From contig QJNS01000061.1 in assembly GCA_004154925.1 (NCBI GenBank), forward strand, positions 287,196 to 351,195: a DNA stretch of 64,000 nucleotides, written 5' to 3'. The stretch is from Monosporascus cannonballus. Its lineage: Eukaryota; Ascomycota; Sordariomycetes; Xylariales. Positions within the stretch are counted from its first letter, which is position 1. Each line of letters begins with the position of its first letter. Positions 24,901 to 36,239 of the stretch are shown piece by piece. The notes beneath the pieces are model-generated. The model saw nothing but the letters and a program-made list of their open reading frames with translations. It searched no databases and had not been told where the DNA came from. Position numbers and translations under genes: made by a program.

Positions 24901-25540
24901 TGGAAACGTTACGAAAATTATAATATTTTTTTCGGCTTTGCAAATTTTTACTGGCGATTTATTAAAAACTTTTCGTTAATCGCAAAGTTTTTAATTACTT
25001 TAATAAATAAGGTAAAATAAATAAAATTTTTAACGGAAAATACCGTAACGGCTTTTTAACATTTTAAAAACGCCTTTTTTACGGTATCGATTTTATTATA
25101 TTACGATTTTTGACGTAAGATAATTTTAAAAACCAATATTTTCGATTAAACGTTGAGGAAAATATTTTCATAATATAATACGTTAAACGTTTTACGGCTT
25201 GTCGCCTTTTTTTTAACAAAATATAGCCTAACAACATGTAATTACGAAATTTACAATAAAAAACTATTAATTATCGTTAAATGTAACGAACCTGTCATAT
25301 ATCCACCTGGAGGTATAAGCAGTATCCGAAAAGGGTCTTGATTTGCAGGTAATAATAAGGCGAAAAATAATTTAATATATTTGTTAAAAAGATTTTAAGG
25401 TATTTTTTTTATTTAAAAAACGGTATAATTATCTTTAATTAAGAACTTAAATTAATAGCTAAAAAACGAAAAACTAAGTAAGTAATTATTTATATAGGAA
25501 ACCCAAACCTTATATATCTTTCTTATCCTTTATATCTTTT

Positions 25541-25695
25541 ATGGTTTCTGGGGATCTCGAGAAACCATGGTGTCTGTCGTCCACGAGTCTCCTGGTGTCT
25601 CTGGAGATTAACAGAGACCCGAGGTTTATCCGATGGAAGGTGGAGATCCCGAGCGTCTCCAACTTCCTGGGCCTCCTTTGGGCCTAGTGGAGTCT
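25541..25695. other. GC-rich island with three hairpins inside element D
   Basis: About 155 bp of near-normal composition with abrupt edges in AT-rich sequence. Three short inverted repeats follow each other: GGTTTCT/AGAAACC (25543-25549, 25560-25566), GTCTCTG/CAGAGAC (25597-25603, 25612-25618) and GGAGA/TCTCC (25642-25646, 25656-25660). CpA sites are not depleted, so it escaped RIP, either as a short unique piece or as a late arrival. A 62-codon minus frame across it begins without ATG and is not taken as a gene. Confidence 0.7.
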
Positions 25696-26396
25696 CTTCT
25701 GAACGTAACATTAAAGTTTTGGAAAAATAACGCTCGGAATTATAAAAAGTCGAAAAACCTGTATAAGTTATTTATAATTATAAGAATTTATAGTATTTCG
25801 TTACTATAAAGCTTTGAAATTAACGCCAATTACGTTAATTCGAATTCTTTAACGATTTTTAATTTTAAATAATTTATGAACCGGAAAAAAGAATTACGGT
25901 CTCGGACGTATTATCGCGTTAATCCGGCGCTTCACTTACAAACCGCTATAATACGATTAACGATAAAATAGTATACTAATATCAAACAATATTTTTATTC
26001 GAACGATAAAAGCTTTCTTTAAGGTATACGCCATAAACGTTAACTAGCCGATAAACGTATTAATTAATAACGTTTATAAATCGTTTATATTAGCTAATAA
26101 TATTTTAGTGGCATTTACAAATTTAATTTATAAACGATTTAAAATAAATATTTACAAAATATAAAAAATTACGAAAACCCGATTATAAAATAATATAAAA
26201 ACGTATTTATAGTAAAAATAAATTATTTATATTAAAAAAATAAAATGTTAAAACTATAAATATTATATCGTAATTATAATATAACGTTTATAAGGTATTT
26301 AAGGTATTTTAAAATATATAATTTATTATAATATAATTATTATTAATTACGCTTATTACGAGATATAATTACGTTCGTATAAGGTTATTATCTTTA

Positions 26397-26660
26397 TTAT
26401 TGCATTAAGGCGTTCAAAATTTCGCCAACGAGCTTTTTCGACCTTTCACCTATTCCGTTTCGCTTATAAACGATATTTTCGTAAATTACGTCGATTGTTT
26501 TTCCCTTTATACGAAATTGGAATATATTTATAAATATATTTTTATAATAATTGATAAATTTATAAAAATACATAATTTTTTTATTATTATAAATATATCC
26601 GTAATTACTTTTGCCGACGTTTTGTTTCGATATATACCGCCTATATAATATTTTAGCCAT
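26397..26660 (-). CDS. Small open frame in element D, unrecognised, probably a gene remnant
   Basis: 87 codons with a real ATG (26660-26658) and no internal stop. It begins MAKILYRRYISKQNVGKSNY and ends GERSKKLVGEILNALMQ. It is basic, with no membrane segment or motif I recognise. Compared with the surrounding AT-rich noise it has mixed residues (GKTIDVIYENIVYKRNGIG) that look like true coding sequence. It sits upstream, on the same strand, of the degraded minus frames at 22,650-24,900, so it may be the first part of a larger broken gene of D. It could also be fortuitous. Confidence 0.35.
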   Translation of the reverse strand: MAKILYRRYISKQNVGKSNYGYIYNNKKIMYFYKFINYYKNIFINIFQFRIKGKTIDVIYENIVYKRNGIGERSKKLVGEILNALMQ

Positions 26661-26879
26661 AATTATATCGGATTGTAATATATTATTTGTTTTATTTTTT
26701 TGAAAAAAGCTAAATTAACGTTTAAACGTTATATTTTGCTGTTTAGTAACTTATTATATTTAAATCGATAATTAAATGGAAATCGTTAATACTACAATAA
26801 AATAATATTTGTAAAATTATTATTTGTTTTATTAAAACGATTAGGTAAATTGGTTTTTCTTAGCCAAATTTACCAATAA

Positions 26880-27700
26880 TAACTATATATTCGAAACTAT
26901 TATCATTTTGCCGTGTTTTATTAATTATAGTTTTTATCTTATTATAAATACGGAATTATAACGACTTTCCGAAACTCTTAAAACGCTTACGCAATAAAAC
27001 ATATACCAAAACGACAAATTATACGAATAATTTAAAATACATCATAAAAAAGATCGGAATATTAATAACAGAAATGTAAAACCGGTACGCGGAATAAATT
27101 AACTAATACCGTAATAACGCCGGTATATCTACAAAAAAAGCCAATTTAAATTAATACATATTATATGAAATTAAAACAACGTAACAATAAATAAATAAGC
27201 CTTTTTGTTATTATTAAGATATACCTTTACGCCGTAACTGTAAAATTGCCGGTATAATATAAATTATTTCTAATTTGCCATATTTTCTGAATTTAACGTT
27301 ACGAACTAAGTTTTTTAAAACAAAAAATAATAAACGGAAAATGGGATTTTCGGGCCAAAAGCGCCACCGTTACAAATATGGACGATATAAAGAACGTCAA
27401 ATAACACTTTAAAAAAATCCTAAACTTTAAAAATACTGAATAGGGCCTCCAATATAAAGTTAAATAGCTGTAACCATACCGCCTTACTTAAGAACCGGTT
27501 ACGAATCTTAAAAAATACAACTTTAACATAACCGAATTCTATAAGAACAACTTTAACAAATCTGGGTAACCCGATTAATACCAAATATTATCAAAATAAT
27601 AACGAGAGATAATACAAAACGTATATAAAGAAAAAATTAACATAATAAAAATATCCCGTAAAAGTAACCTTAATATTACAACCCATATAATTTATAAATT
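26880..27700 (+). pseudogene. Degraded unrecognised plus-strand frame in element D
   Basis: From about 26,900 to 27,400 a plus frame reads DFPKLLKRLRNKTYTK, then AEQINQYRNNAGISTKKAN and LPYFLNLTLRTKFFK, with stops only at possible Gln codons. Beyond 27,340 a second frame reads AKSATVTNMDDIKNVK and ITEFYKNNFNKSG. It is divergent from the 26,660 minus frame, with about 220 bp between them. No known domain was recognised, and a zinc knuckle could not be confirmed. Confidence 0.35.
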
Positions 27701-28291
27701 AATATATTTTTCGGCGCTTGATACAAAATATATTTTTTATTATCGCGGCCGATATAAAACGATAAGGAAAAAAGGGAATTTTTCTATTATCGGAAATATA
27801 ATAAAAAAATATGTTTAAAATAAATTATATATGGCTATTTCGCGTAAACGGGGGCTATATAAATAATATAAGGCCGGGAAAATATTATTGCGATAACGCA
27901 AAAAAATTACAAAATGGAAAACAAAAAAATATTGTAAAAATAACGAAAAAGTAAAAAACAGAAATTAAGGAGGAAACCTAATATTTATATCGCAAAAACG
28001 ATAAAAACGGGTATGCGGCAAAATCTAATCGGGCTAATAATATCCCGTATAACGATATTACTATTTCCGTATTGGAACTAGCGTTATGTACTTTTATACG
28101 GTACCTCGCTATCCGACTATTAACGCGGCCCCACTTCGGCTATACTGCGCATACGCTATACCAACGTCATAACACTTTGCGACACCTAATACGTTACCAA
28201 TTAACTAGGGTTCGAATCCGGAAAAAACGTTTATTTTTTTATTTTTTCTTTTATACAATTAAGGATAACTGCCTTAAAAAAGGAGGGTTAC

Positions 28292-28441
28292 TATTACAGT
28301 ACTAGTAAAGCGGCTTATTTAAGCCGTCGTTTCGCTATATATATGCAAGCGCTACGTGCTTGCTAAATAGCTTTTTTCTTTTTTCTTTGTACAATAACAG
28401 AATATCTTTTAGGAACCCAAGAGACGTATAACGCCGTGGTA
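28292..28441. repeat. Right terminal direct repeat (LTR) of element D
   Basis: 150 bp, altered at its start to TATTACAGTACTAG and at its end to CGCCGTGGTA, but otherwise clearly the partner of 21458-21608. Confidence 0.9.
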
Positions 28442-30595
28442 AAAATAAAAAAAGCATACGTAAGATATATTCATAAAGTTCTTTACGCTTTATAGAAAAT
28501 AAGGTTATTTGTTAACGCAGAAAAAAGTTCGTTCCATATATAAAAAGTGGAATATCTGGGATATATTATTACCTTAGGATATATTAGAATAGATGTCAAG
28601 AAAATTGCTTTAATTATAAAATAATAAATACTAATAACAATTAAAAAAGGACAGATATTCCTTAAATTTGCCAATTATTACAGAAAGTTTATTCTAAACT
28701 TTAGCAAAATAGTTATATCCTTAACAAACTTTATAAAAAAAATTTAAATAAACGCCAAAGACGGAAAAAGTATTTCAAGATATTAAGTATGCGATTATTA
28801 ACGAATCAGTATTAATTATATACGATTTAAACCGTTTGTTAAGTTAAAAACAGATATTTAAGATTATACGTCAGACGTAATAATTAGATAACGAAATAAT
28901 TAAGGTAAATTATACCTTATTATATTTTTTCGTATAAATTAAAAGAAGAAGAACTTAATTACGGTATTCCAAATAAGAAATTTATGGCTATTATTATAGT
29001 ATTTCGAAAGTTCAAGTATTTTCTAAAGGGAAATTTATACTAGATTAAGGTTTATATAGATTATTAAAATCTTACTCGATTTATTACGACCAGGGAACTT
29101 ATCTGACAATAATTCTATTATGCAAAAAAATTGACGAACTTCGATTTCTTTATTATCTATAAGAAAATTTAAAAAATAACAAAATAAATACCTTAAGCAA
29201 ATAACTAAACCCTAAAAAATTTATTAAAATTAGCGATATAATTTTCGATATTACTATAGAAAAATATTTACGTCCGCGATAAATTACGATAATTCGAGCA
29301 ACACCTTTTGATATATATTAAAAGATTTAACAGTATAATAACGGTTTCCTAAAATACTAAAAAACAAATAAAATATAAGTTTCAGAAAAATACTAAAAGG
29401 ATTTAACACGAAAAATATACGAATATCAGTTATACGGACATCTAGGGATTTACAAAACTCTAAAACGGCTTTAACGCATACACTTCTTTTTTAAAACAAA
29501 ATCAACGGCATAAAAAGTCCAACGACAATACGACACCTACGCCAGAACGAAAGTACGACGATATAAACTATACGAAAAATTACAGCTATTACTAGTCGTA
29601 AAACAACCATAATATTTAATTATGTTCGATTTTATTATTAAACTTCTTATATTAAAAAATCTAATTTTAAAAATATATTACGATAATATTTTCGTAATCG
29701 TCGATCGATTTACGAAGTTTTTCTATTTTTTATTGTATTACGAGAATATAAACACAAAACAAATACCATATATTTTTTTCAGATATATCTTCAATATATA
29801 CGGATTATTAATAAGACTTATTTTAAATAAAAATTTAACATTTGCATCTCAGTTTTAGCAAAGTATTATCATATAAATCGGCCTAAATTATAAATTATTT
29901 AACAAATTTGAACCTTAAGTAGATAAATACACAAAATAAATAAATCAAACTTTATAAATTTATTTACGATCTTATATCAATTACGAACAAAATAACTAAA
30001 TTAAAAAATGACCGATTGCATAATTAACTTACAATATTAGCTATTACGAAAATATCAAAATAATACCTACGAACGTAAACTTTGATTTTATTCTAAAAAT
30101 TTACAAAGAAGTATATAACGACGGTTCAATTAATATCAAAATAATTTTTACGTCGGAACAATTACAATAATTATATCAGAAAATAAAAACGGAACTGGAA
30201 TTCGTACAAAATCAAATAAACAAATATTATAACTAAAACAAATTAAAAAGAATTAACTTTCGAAAAAGGGAAAATTATTTTCCTCGTTATTAAAAATATT
30301 TAAGCAAAATAACCTAATAAAACTTTCTCTCAACAGTCAAACTTTATCTAATTTTTTATATTTCTTTATTCGAATTAATAGCGGATACAATTAAAATATA
30401 TACGATATAAAACTATATAAAAATAAAAGACGAAAAAATATATAAAATAGAAAAAATTTCGATATACGAAAACAAAACGGACTTACCTAATACCTAATCA
30501 AATAAAAAAAACACCCGGATTCCGAAAATATTTAGAAATCTGCTAAAAACCTTATTGGCGCCTAACGCCTATTAAAAAAAAACTTTTACCAGTAA
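28442..30595 (+). pseudogene. pol of element C, part 2: RT end, RNase H, integrase, chromodomain
   Basis: Resumes RT after D (AYVRYIHKVL, then VNAEKSSFHI, VEYLGYIITLGYI). RNase H lies at about 28,790-29,160 (LIIYDL, then YSIPDKEF-like text). The integrase zinc region is near 29,400-29,480 (YQLYGHLGIYKTLKRL) and the core at 29,622-29,858. The chromodomain at about 30,430-30,595 reads YLIK, a stop at Trp, KKHPDSENI and AKNLIGA, ending KKNFYQ-stop at 30593-30595. Overall well preserved in order but with many RIP stops. Confidence 0.86.
29622..29858 (+). CDS. Integrase core fragment of element C, still open
   Basis: A 78-codon open stretch within C's pol, not a separate gene. It reads FDFIIKLLIL, then YYDNIFVIVDRFTKFFYFL and ILNKNLTFASQF. 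In Ty3-type integrases these are the first and second parts of the DDE core. The second acidic residue, normally in S-D-R-G-P-x-F, is Asn (N-K-N-L-T-F), as expected from G-to-A change, so even this part is inactive. The first codon shown is ATG by chance. Confidence 0.7.
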   Translation: MFDFIIKLLILKNLILKIYYDNIFVIVDRFTKFFYFLLYYENINTKQIPYIFFRYIFNIYGLLIRLILNKNLTFASQF

Positions 30596-30780
30596 CGACG
30601 GAACCACTCGAAATAATAACATTCTAATCCACAAATTCCAAAAAAGAAAGTCCTTAATTTATCGTATTCCAATTAATAACGTCCATTTTATTTAAAGCCT
30701 ATACCTCGACTACAAACTTGAACTCCAATTATACAAAGTCGTTAAAATCACCCAAAAACTGAAAAACGCAATTAACCAAT
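30552..30780 (-). pseudogene. AS-ORF of element C, C-terminal part
   Basis: The minus strand reads LSFLEFVD, a stop at Trp, NVIISSGSVVTGKSF and FLIGVRRQ then stop at 30554-30552. It matches the AS-ORF tail of A (FIDWRTF to DAGRQ) and F (VNWDAF to AKRQ). It overlaps C's pol tail-to-tail by 44 bp (30552-30595). The N-terminal part continues towards about 31,100 but was not resolved. Confidence 0.6.
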
Positions 30781-31163
30781 TTCGCATCTTAAGATTAATA
30801 GTATTGGCACTAACGGCGTATACGAAAAAAACGCGTAAAAATTTCGGACAAAAATTTTTCGGCCGTTAATTTTTCCTCTTTTGATTTTTTGAGCTTTGCA
30901 ATAAAACGATTAATTATAAAAATAAAGACTTTTATCCCGTCGTACGAATAATCTTAACGAATATATTTCTTATAAAGAAAAACCTTGCTTATTATTTCGC
31001 AATTAAATTACCGGGCAAAATAAAAAAAACTAAAAATTACGTTAAAATTTTCGAATTTACGAACACAACGCTTCGATATACCGGAAGACATATTAAATAA
31101 ACGCAAAAGCTTATCGAAAAAAAAAGAAATCTTAAGGGCAAGGTTTGTGAAAAGAAGAGATCG

Positions 31164-31550
31164 TATTATGGCCTAACGAACTACGATTTTCAAAAACGGT
31201 CTGTTATAACCTAACCACAAGTACGCGATAGGGCAGGTTACGTAATAAATCACCAACTTACTAATAGTAAGCCAGTAAGCCGGATTACCAACTTACTAAT
31301 AGTAAGCTAGTAAGCCGGATTATCAACTTACTAGTAATAAGCCAATAAGCCGGATCAAGATATATACGTTCATTATTTCCATAATTTAAATAGCTTCAGT
31401 TTACAATATAATATCGTTACCTAAAATACCTTTAGTATTACGAAACGTAATACGTTACCGTATTTATTTCTCAGATTCCTACGATACTTCTGCTAAAATA
31501 AACCCGTACGACTAAGATTTAATAATTGGTTAAACTCCCTAGCCGTCACA
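31164..31550 (+). repeat. 3' LTR of element C
   Basis: 387 bp, starting TATTATGGCCTAACG and ending AGCCGTCACA. It is longer than the 5' LTR because of an internal triplication. Confidence 0.9.
31250..31356 (+). repeat. Three tandem ~35-bp units in the 3' LTR of C
   Basis: Three units of about 35 bp, each containing CAACTTACTA, then GTAAG and AAGCCGGAT. The 5' LTR has one unit at about 17,945-17,980. The units differ from each other only by transitions, so the triplication predates RIP. Confidence 0.92.
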
Positions 31551-31920
31551 TTCAGATTGGACCAATCGAAAAAAGGCGCGGCCTTTGCCAATATGGCCTT
31601 AGTGGCCTCCAGATCGGCCTGTTTTTCTTAATGCTCCAACTTTTCTAATTTCTTCAGATTGTCGATATTACGAAATACGGTTTTTATTATCTTATTATAC
31701 CATATTTTCTTTTATTTACGCAAACGGCGCCAACAAATATTAACCTAATTTGTTTTTTTTTCGGCAATCTTTAATTCCAGTTCAAACTTTCAATACTAAA
31801 TAACAAAACGTTACAACTGCTCTGAGCTTAGACCTCGTAGGTCATAATTGAACTAGTTATTTTTAATATAGAACGAATAACGAAAAAAAGTCGTCCTTTA
31901 ATAATTTGCATTCCAGTTTT
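31551..31920 (-). pseudogene. AS-ORF of element A, N-terminal and central part
   Basis: The minus strand encodes a likely Cys-rich cluster with Cys turned to Tyr by RIP (FFRYSFYIKNN, then FNYDLRGLSSEQL, about 31,800-31,890). A coiled-coil-like charged stretch follows (KFELELKIAEKKTN, RRLRK, NIDNLKKLEKLEH, EKQADLEATKAILAKAA). Stops are TAG/TAA at Gln and TGA at Arg. It continues over C's insertion point into 17862-17761, keeping frame. It lies between A's chromodomain and its 3' LTR, antisense to pol. The function is unknown; a nucleic-acid-binding or regulatory role is only a guess. Confidence 0.75.
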
Positions 31921-32113
31921 TTTTTATTCGCAATAGGAATAAGGCGTTATTCCGATAAAGCCAGCAAAAAGTACTACAGTAATCAAGAAATTACGCTAAG
32001 CGGTTTTTGCTCTGGAAAAAAGTTTAACGTATTTCTTAATACGACTCGTTATAATAAATTAAATACTTACGGATGAAATTTTCGGAACGAAAATCCTGAA
32101 AAAGAGAAAATCG

Positions 32114-32580
32114 TATTATAATCTAACGTTTTTGACACAGTCGAAAACGGTTAAAGCAAGTAGAACACTAGAAAAAGAGTTATGTAACAAAAATCAGGAT
32201 TATTGGAATTTTACGAAATTTATAAAAATCGGGATTATTAGGATTTTACGAAATTTACGAAAGTTAAAATCATTAGAAATTTGCGAAATTTACGAAAATT
32301 AAAATTATTAGAATTTTGCAAAATTATAATAATCCAGCAACAAACTAGTAAACTAGAAACAAATATAATACGCTTATTATTTTCTTAATTTAGATAACTT
32401 TAACTTATAATACTTATTAATACTAATTGTTTGCAATATAATATCGTTATCTAAGGCACCCTTAGTATTACGAAACGTGATACGCTACTGAATTTATTAC
32501 TCAGTTTCTCACAATACTCCTGCTAACATAAACCCGTACGACTAAGGTTTAATAGTTAGTTAAACCTCTTAGCCGTCACA
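32114..32580 (+). repeat. 3' LTR of element A
   Basis: 467 bp, TATTATAATCTAACG to AGCCGTCACA, with the same four-unit array as the 5' LTR. It is preceded by the purine run GAAAAAGAGAAAA and followed by GTATA. Confidence 0.93.
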
Positions 32581-32585
32581 GTATA

Positions 32586-34479
32586 TAATTATAACTATAC
32601 GATCATTTCGGATTTTAAATATTTTGATTTTAAATACTATATAATGTCGTTATTGATTGGTAATAATTTCGTTATTTACGAATTAACGTTTCGTTTATAA
32701 GTTATTAAAATTATATAAATAATGATTATGTTAATACTTTCGATAATAAATTATTTAAATATATTTACTAGTATTAGAAAAATTAATCATATTTATTTCT
32801 AATAAAAGTATTAATTTTTCGGTTGTTTTATTAATAGCTCTTTTTCTGAAATTGCCGAAAAAATACCAAATTATATACGGAATTTCCGCAATACGTTACG
32901 TTGTATAAATATAACGCTTTTATACTACTGAAGCTTTTAAATACTATATCAACCTTTTCGCACTCTTTTATCGGAGCGAAATTATTATTTGTATATATTT
33001 CGTTATTCTATACGGTTAATTTAAGATTTAAAAACTTATTAATAAAATTTAAAATATATATTATAAACTTTAAATCCAGAATAGATAAATGGTTTTAAAA
33101 AGTAAAACAAAACGTTTTTAACGCGATATTAATTAATAATTAAAAAGTACGCCGAAATTAGTTTTATCTCTTTAAAAGTTAATCTATTTATATAAATTTT
33201 TTTCTATAAATTTCGATAAATAATCGATTTTTTCTTTTGAAAATTAATCGATAATTATTTAACTTTAAACGTATGCTTTTATCTTATAGTTAAAGCGAAA
33301 ATTCGCTAAAGCTTAGGTAAAATATATATAATGACATTAGGATAATATATAATTAATATTTATGCAGGTCTTATAATAAATAATTTATATATTTATTTTT
33401 TATCCTTTTTATATATTAATATTTCGATTTATATAAAAACTTCTACAATTATTTCGTTTTGTCTTATGCTCTGAGATTTTTTTTCGAAATTAAAAACTAA
33501 TAAACTGAATATTTTTCTAATAAAGATTACTTTAGTCAAAGATATCCGTAAAAGCTCCTTAAAACTTCGAAAACGTCACTTTAATATTTTATAATATAAA
33601 TATAAAATAAGCTATAACTTTATAATTCAAAAAATTACTTATCGTTTTCAAAAAATTAATTATACTATTATCGATTTCAGGATTTTTTATTATCTAAAAA
33701 TAATAATTTATATCTTAATTATAGAGGTTAATATTATATATAAGTCGTTCACCTATATAAATATTATTTTAAGGCTTAAAATTTTATTATTTTACAATTT
33801 ATTCGTTTAATTGTTTTATTAAATTTCGAAATTTATTTTGATATTTTACGATATTTCTTTTCAATTTTAATTAAAAATTTGCTATTATATATCTTATTCA
33901 ATTCGGTTAACTTAACGAATCATTTTCGTAAGTCTTTTCTAAAATTTCTTTAATTTATTAAAATTATTAATTCTAGAACTTATTTCGTTAAATTATTAAG
34001 GTTTTTGCTAAAAGAATATCATATTTTCGATTTTTAAAAATATATGTTGTAAAATTCCAATTATAAACTTATATATTTTCAATTATTAAGAACTTTATTA
34101 GGTATTTCGTAATATTAATTTTTCGATAATTTTTCCGGACGATAAAAACGATAATAAGGTGTTAAATCGTGCCATATAACGAATTCGCCTTATAGAATAA
34201 GAGATTATGTCGAGTTCTATTGGTCTAACAGATTACGAAAATAACTAATCGGAATCTATAAAATTTTAAATATTAAGCGCGCATACTTTAAACAGAAATT
34301 CGCTCTTAAAACGATCCCAGTTTTTCAGTCCTTTATAAATAATTAAAGACGTCGATTATACAGTCGCTATTATTATTATCAGGGTCTATAAATAATTAAG
34401 ATTGATATACAGCTTATACTATTTTAATAATAATTAATAAATAAATATATATACGAATTAAGCGAATAAAGCTTTTAAT
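32586..34479 (-). mobile_element. Ty1/copia element H1, 5' part (gag region), RIP-degraded
   Basis: Continuation of H1 beyond A. Its minus strand matches the plus strand of H2 from about 34,640 (CGATTAGTTATTT, then CGAATT and TTATCGT blocks) to 36,270. The outermost 200 bp, expected to be the LTR, does not match H2's LTR well, so the 5' end of H1 is diverged or rearranged. No open frame remains. Confidence 0.65.
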
Positions 34480-34668
34480 TGTTAGATATAGAGGATACTA
34501 GTTATGTTTCAATATTTAGTTAAATTATAGGTGCTTTCGTACAAGTACAACTCTAAGTAGCTTAACCACGAAATATATATAAGTCGATTAGTATAGAATC
34601 TTTCGGTATATAAAGAGCGCTTCGCATTCTTAGCTAGCTAATACGATTAGTTATTTCCGTAACCTGTT
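34480..34668 (+). repeat. 5' LTR of copia element H2
   Basis: Starts TGTTAGATATAG. The first 160 bp match the reverse complement of 60972-61134. The 3' boundary is approximate because the CA end is lost. Confidence 0.65.
34607..34615 (+). promoter_or_regulatory. TATA box in H2 LTR
   Basis: TATATAAAG in the middle of the LTR, at the position of the U3/R border in copia elements. The inverted LTR at 60972-61134 has a related TTATATACGG. Confidence 0.5.
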
Positions 34669-36239
34669 AAACCAATAAATCCCGATATAACCTCTTATCC
34701 CAAAAAACGAATTTGCTATACGGCGCGATCTAATATCCTATTATCGTCCTTATCGTTCGAAGATATTACCAAAAGAATTAATTCAACGAGATACCTAAAA
34801 AGCATTCTCAAAATAACGATCGAAAATAAATAAGCTTATAATTAGAAATTAACGGCATATATTTTTCAAAATCGAAAATATAATATTTTTCGGAAAGCAT
34901 TTATATTTTAAAAAAATATTTTATAAAATTAATTTTCTTAATAATCAAAAAAGGAAATCTTATACTTAAAACGATTTACGAAAATAATATACTAAAATAT
35001 CCGAATTAAATGAAATATACGATAATAAATTTTTAATTAATACTTAACAAAAATATTTCGAAATATTAAAATAAATTTCGAAGTTTGATAAAAAATTAAA
35101 TAAATGAATTGTAAAATAAGAAACCAATATAACTTTAAAATATCGATATAATATTTCAAAGACGGAAACGACGATTATATAAGTTAATACTTTATATATA
35201 ATATTAGCGTTTTTAATTAAATTATAACTTATTATTTTTAAAAAAATAATAAAAGTTAATATTAATAATAATATGATTACTTTTTCAAAAACCGTATTTA
35301 ATCGTATAAATTATTAAATTATAATGTATTTTATATTAATAATATAAAATATTAAAATACCGTTTTCAACGTTTTAAAAGACTTTTACAGATATCGTTAA
35401 TTAAAATAATCTTAATTAGTAAAATATTAAACTTATTAATTTTTAATTATGAACAAAGATTCCGAAATATAAAGCGAAACGAAATAATTGTAAAAGCGTT
35501 TATATAAGCTAAAATGGTAATAAATAAAAATAATAAAGATAGGACATATAAAATACTTATTTTAAGGTTTATTTAAACGTTTGTTATATATCATTTTAAT
35601 ATTATTATATATTTCTTGATAAAGCTGTAATGAGTTTCATTTTAATAATAAAATAAGTGCATATGTTTAAGAATGAATTATCACCGATTAATTTTTAAAA
35701 AACTCGACCGTTTATCGAAAACGATGAAAAGGATATTTACATAAATAAATTAATTAATAAAAAGGTTAGATGAATTTTATTACATATTTTAATTACTAAT
35801 TTATATAATACCATTAACGTTTTATTTTATCCTTTAAAAAATGTATTTATTTTGGATATAAGATTATTAATATATATATTTAATTTTATTAACCAATTTT
35901 CAAATTTTAAATTAACTATACAAAATAACGAAATGTATATAAATAAAAACTTCGATTCAATTACAATATATATAAATGTTTATATAATATAATATATTAC
36001 GAAAACTTTATATAAAACTTAATATCTTTTCGACAGCTTAAGAAAAAGCTTTATTAATGAAATAATCGATTAATTAAGAATTGTATTCGAAAACAATATA
36101 ATCAAATAATTATTATATTAATACATCTATATAATTAATTTCTTATCAAATATATTAACGTAATAATTACTTATATAACTTTAGCAACTTATAAACGAAT
36201 TAATAATAACATTATATATTACTTAAAATTAAAGCATTT

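Larger units (their letters stand above)
21458..28441. mobile_element. LTR-bounded element D, coding content unrecognised
   Basis: A 6,984-bp insertion in the RT of C, bounded by direct repeats of 151 bp (21458-21608) and 150 bp (28292-28441). These start TGTTACGGC and end GCCGTAACA in the better copy. The TSD is AAAAT at 21453-21457 and 28442-28446, and A supplies the empty site. A purine run (AAAAAAGGAGGG, about 28278-28289) next to the right repeat suggests a plus-oriented LTR element. Yet the most convincing reading frames lie on the minus strand on the left (about 22,650-26,660) and on the plus strand on the right (about 26,880-27,700). I found no RT, integrase or transposase motif. Orientation and class stay open. 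Confidence 0.85.
17863..31550 (+). mobile_element. Ty3/gypsy element C, inserted in A's AS-ORF
   Basis: A plus-strand element with LTRs 17863-18179 and 31164-31550. The TSD is TCCAG (17858-17862) against TTCAG (31551-31555), which differ by one C-to-T change. Without D its length is about 6.7 kb. Gag, protease, RT, RNase H, integrase and chromodomain follow in order, with an AS-ORF on the minus strand before the 3' LTR. It is closely related to A over gag-pol. The RT box YFDD is intact at 21426-21437, just before D. Confidence 0.92.
3253..32580 (+). mobile_element. Ty3/gypsy element A (chromodomain type), host of S, B, C and D
   Basis: This is a plus-strand LTR retrotransposon whose two 467-bp LTRs (3253-3719 and 32114-32580) are flanked by identical 5-bp duplications GTATA (3248-3252 and 32581-32585). 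Removing the later insertions S, B and C leaves roughly 7.0 kb, normal for a gypsy element. The order gag, protease, RT, RNase H, integrase, chromodomain can be followed across the interruptions. On the opposite strand near the 3' end it carries the AS-ORF. It is inserted in the integrase region of copia element H1. Its genes are heavily broken by C-to-T changes. Confidence 0.92.

Noticed and set aside
28200..28222. tRNA-like B box GGTTCGAATCC near D's right end
   Set aside because: The flanking T-stem does not pair, no acceptor stem or A box is found at the right distance. It is at most a relic.
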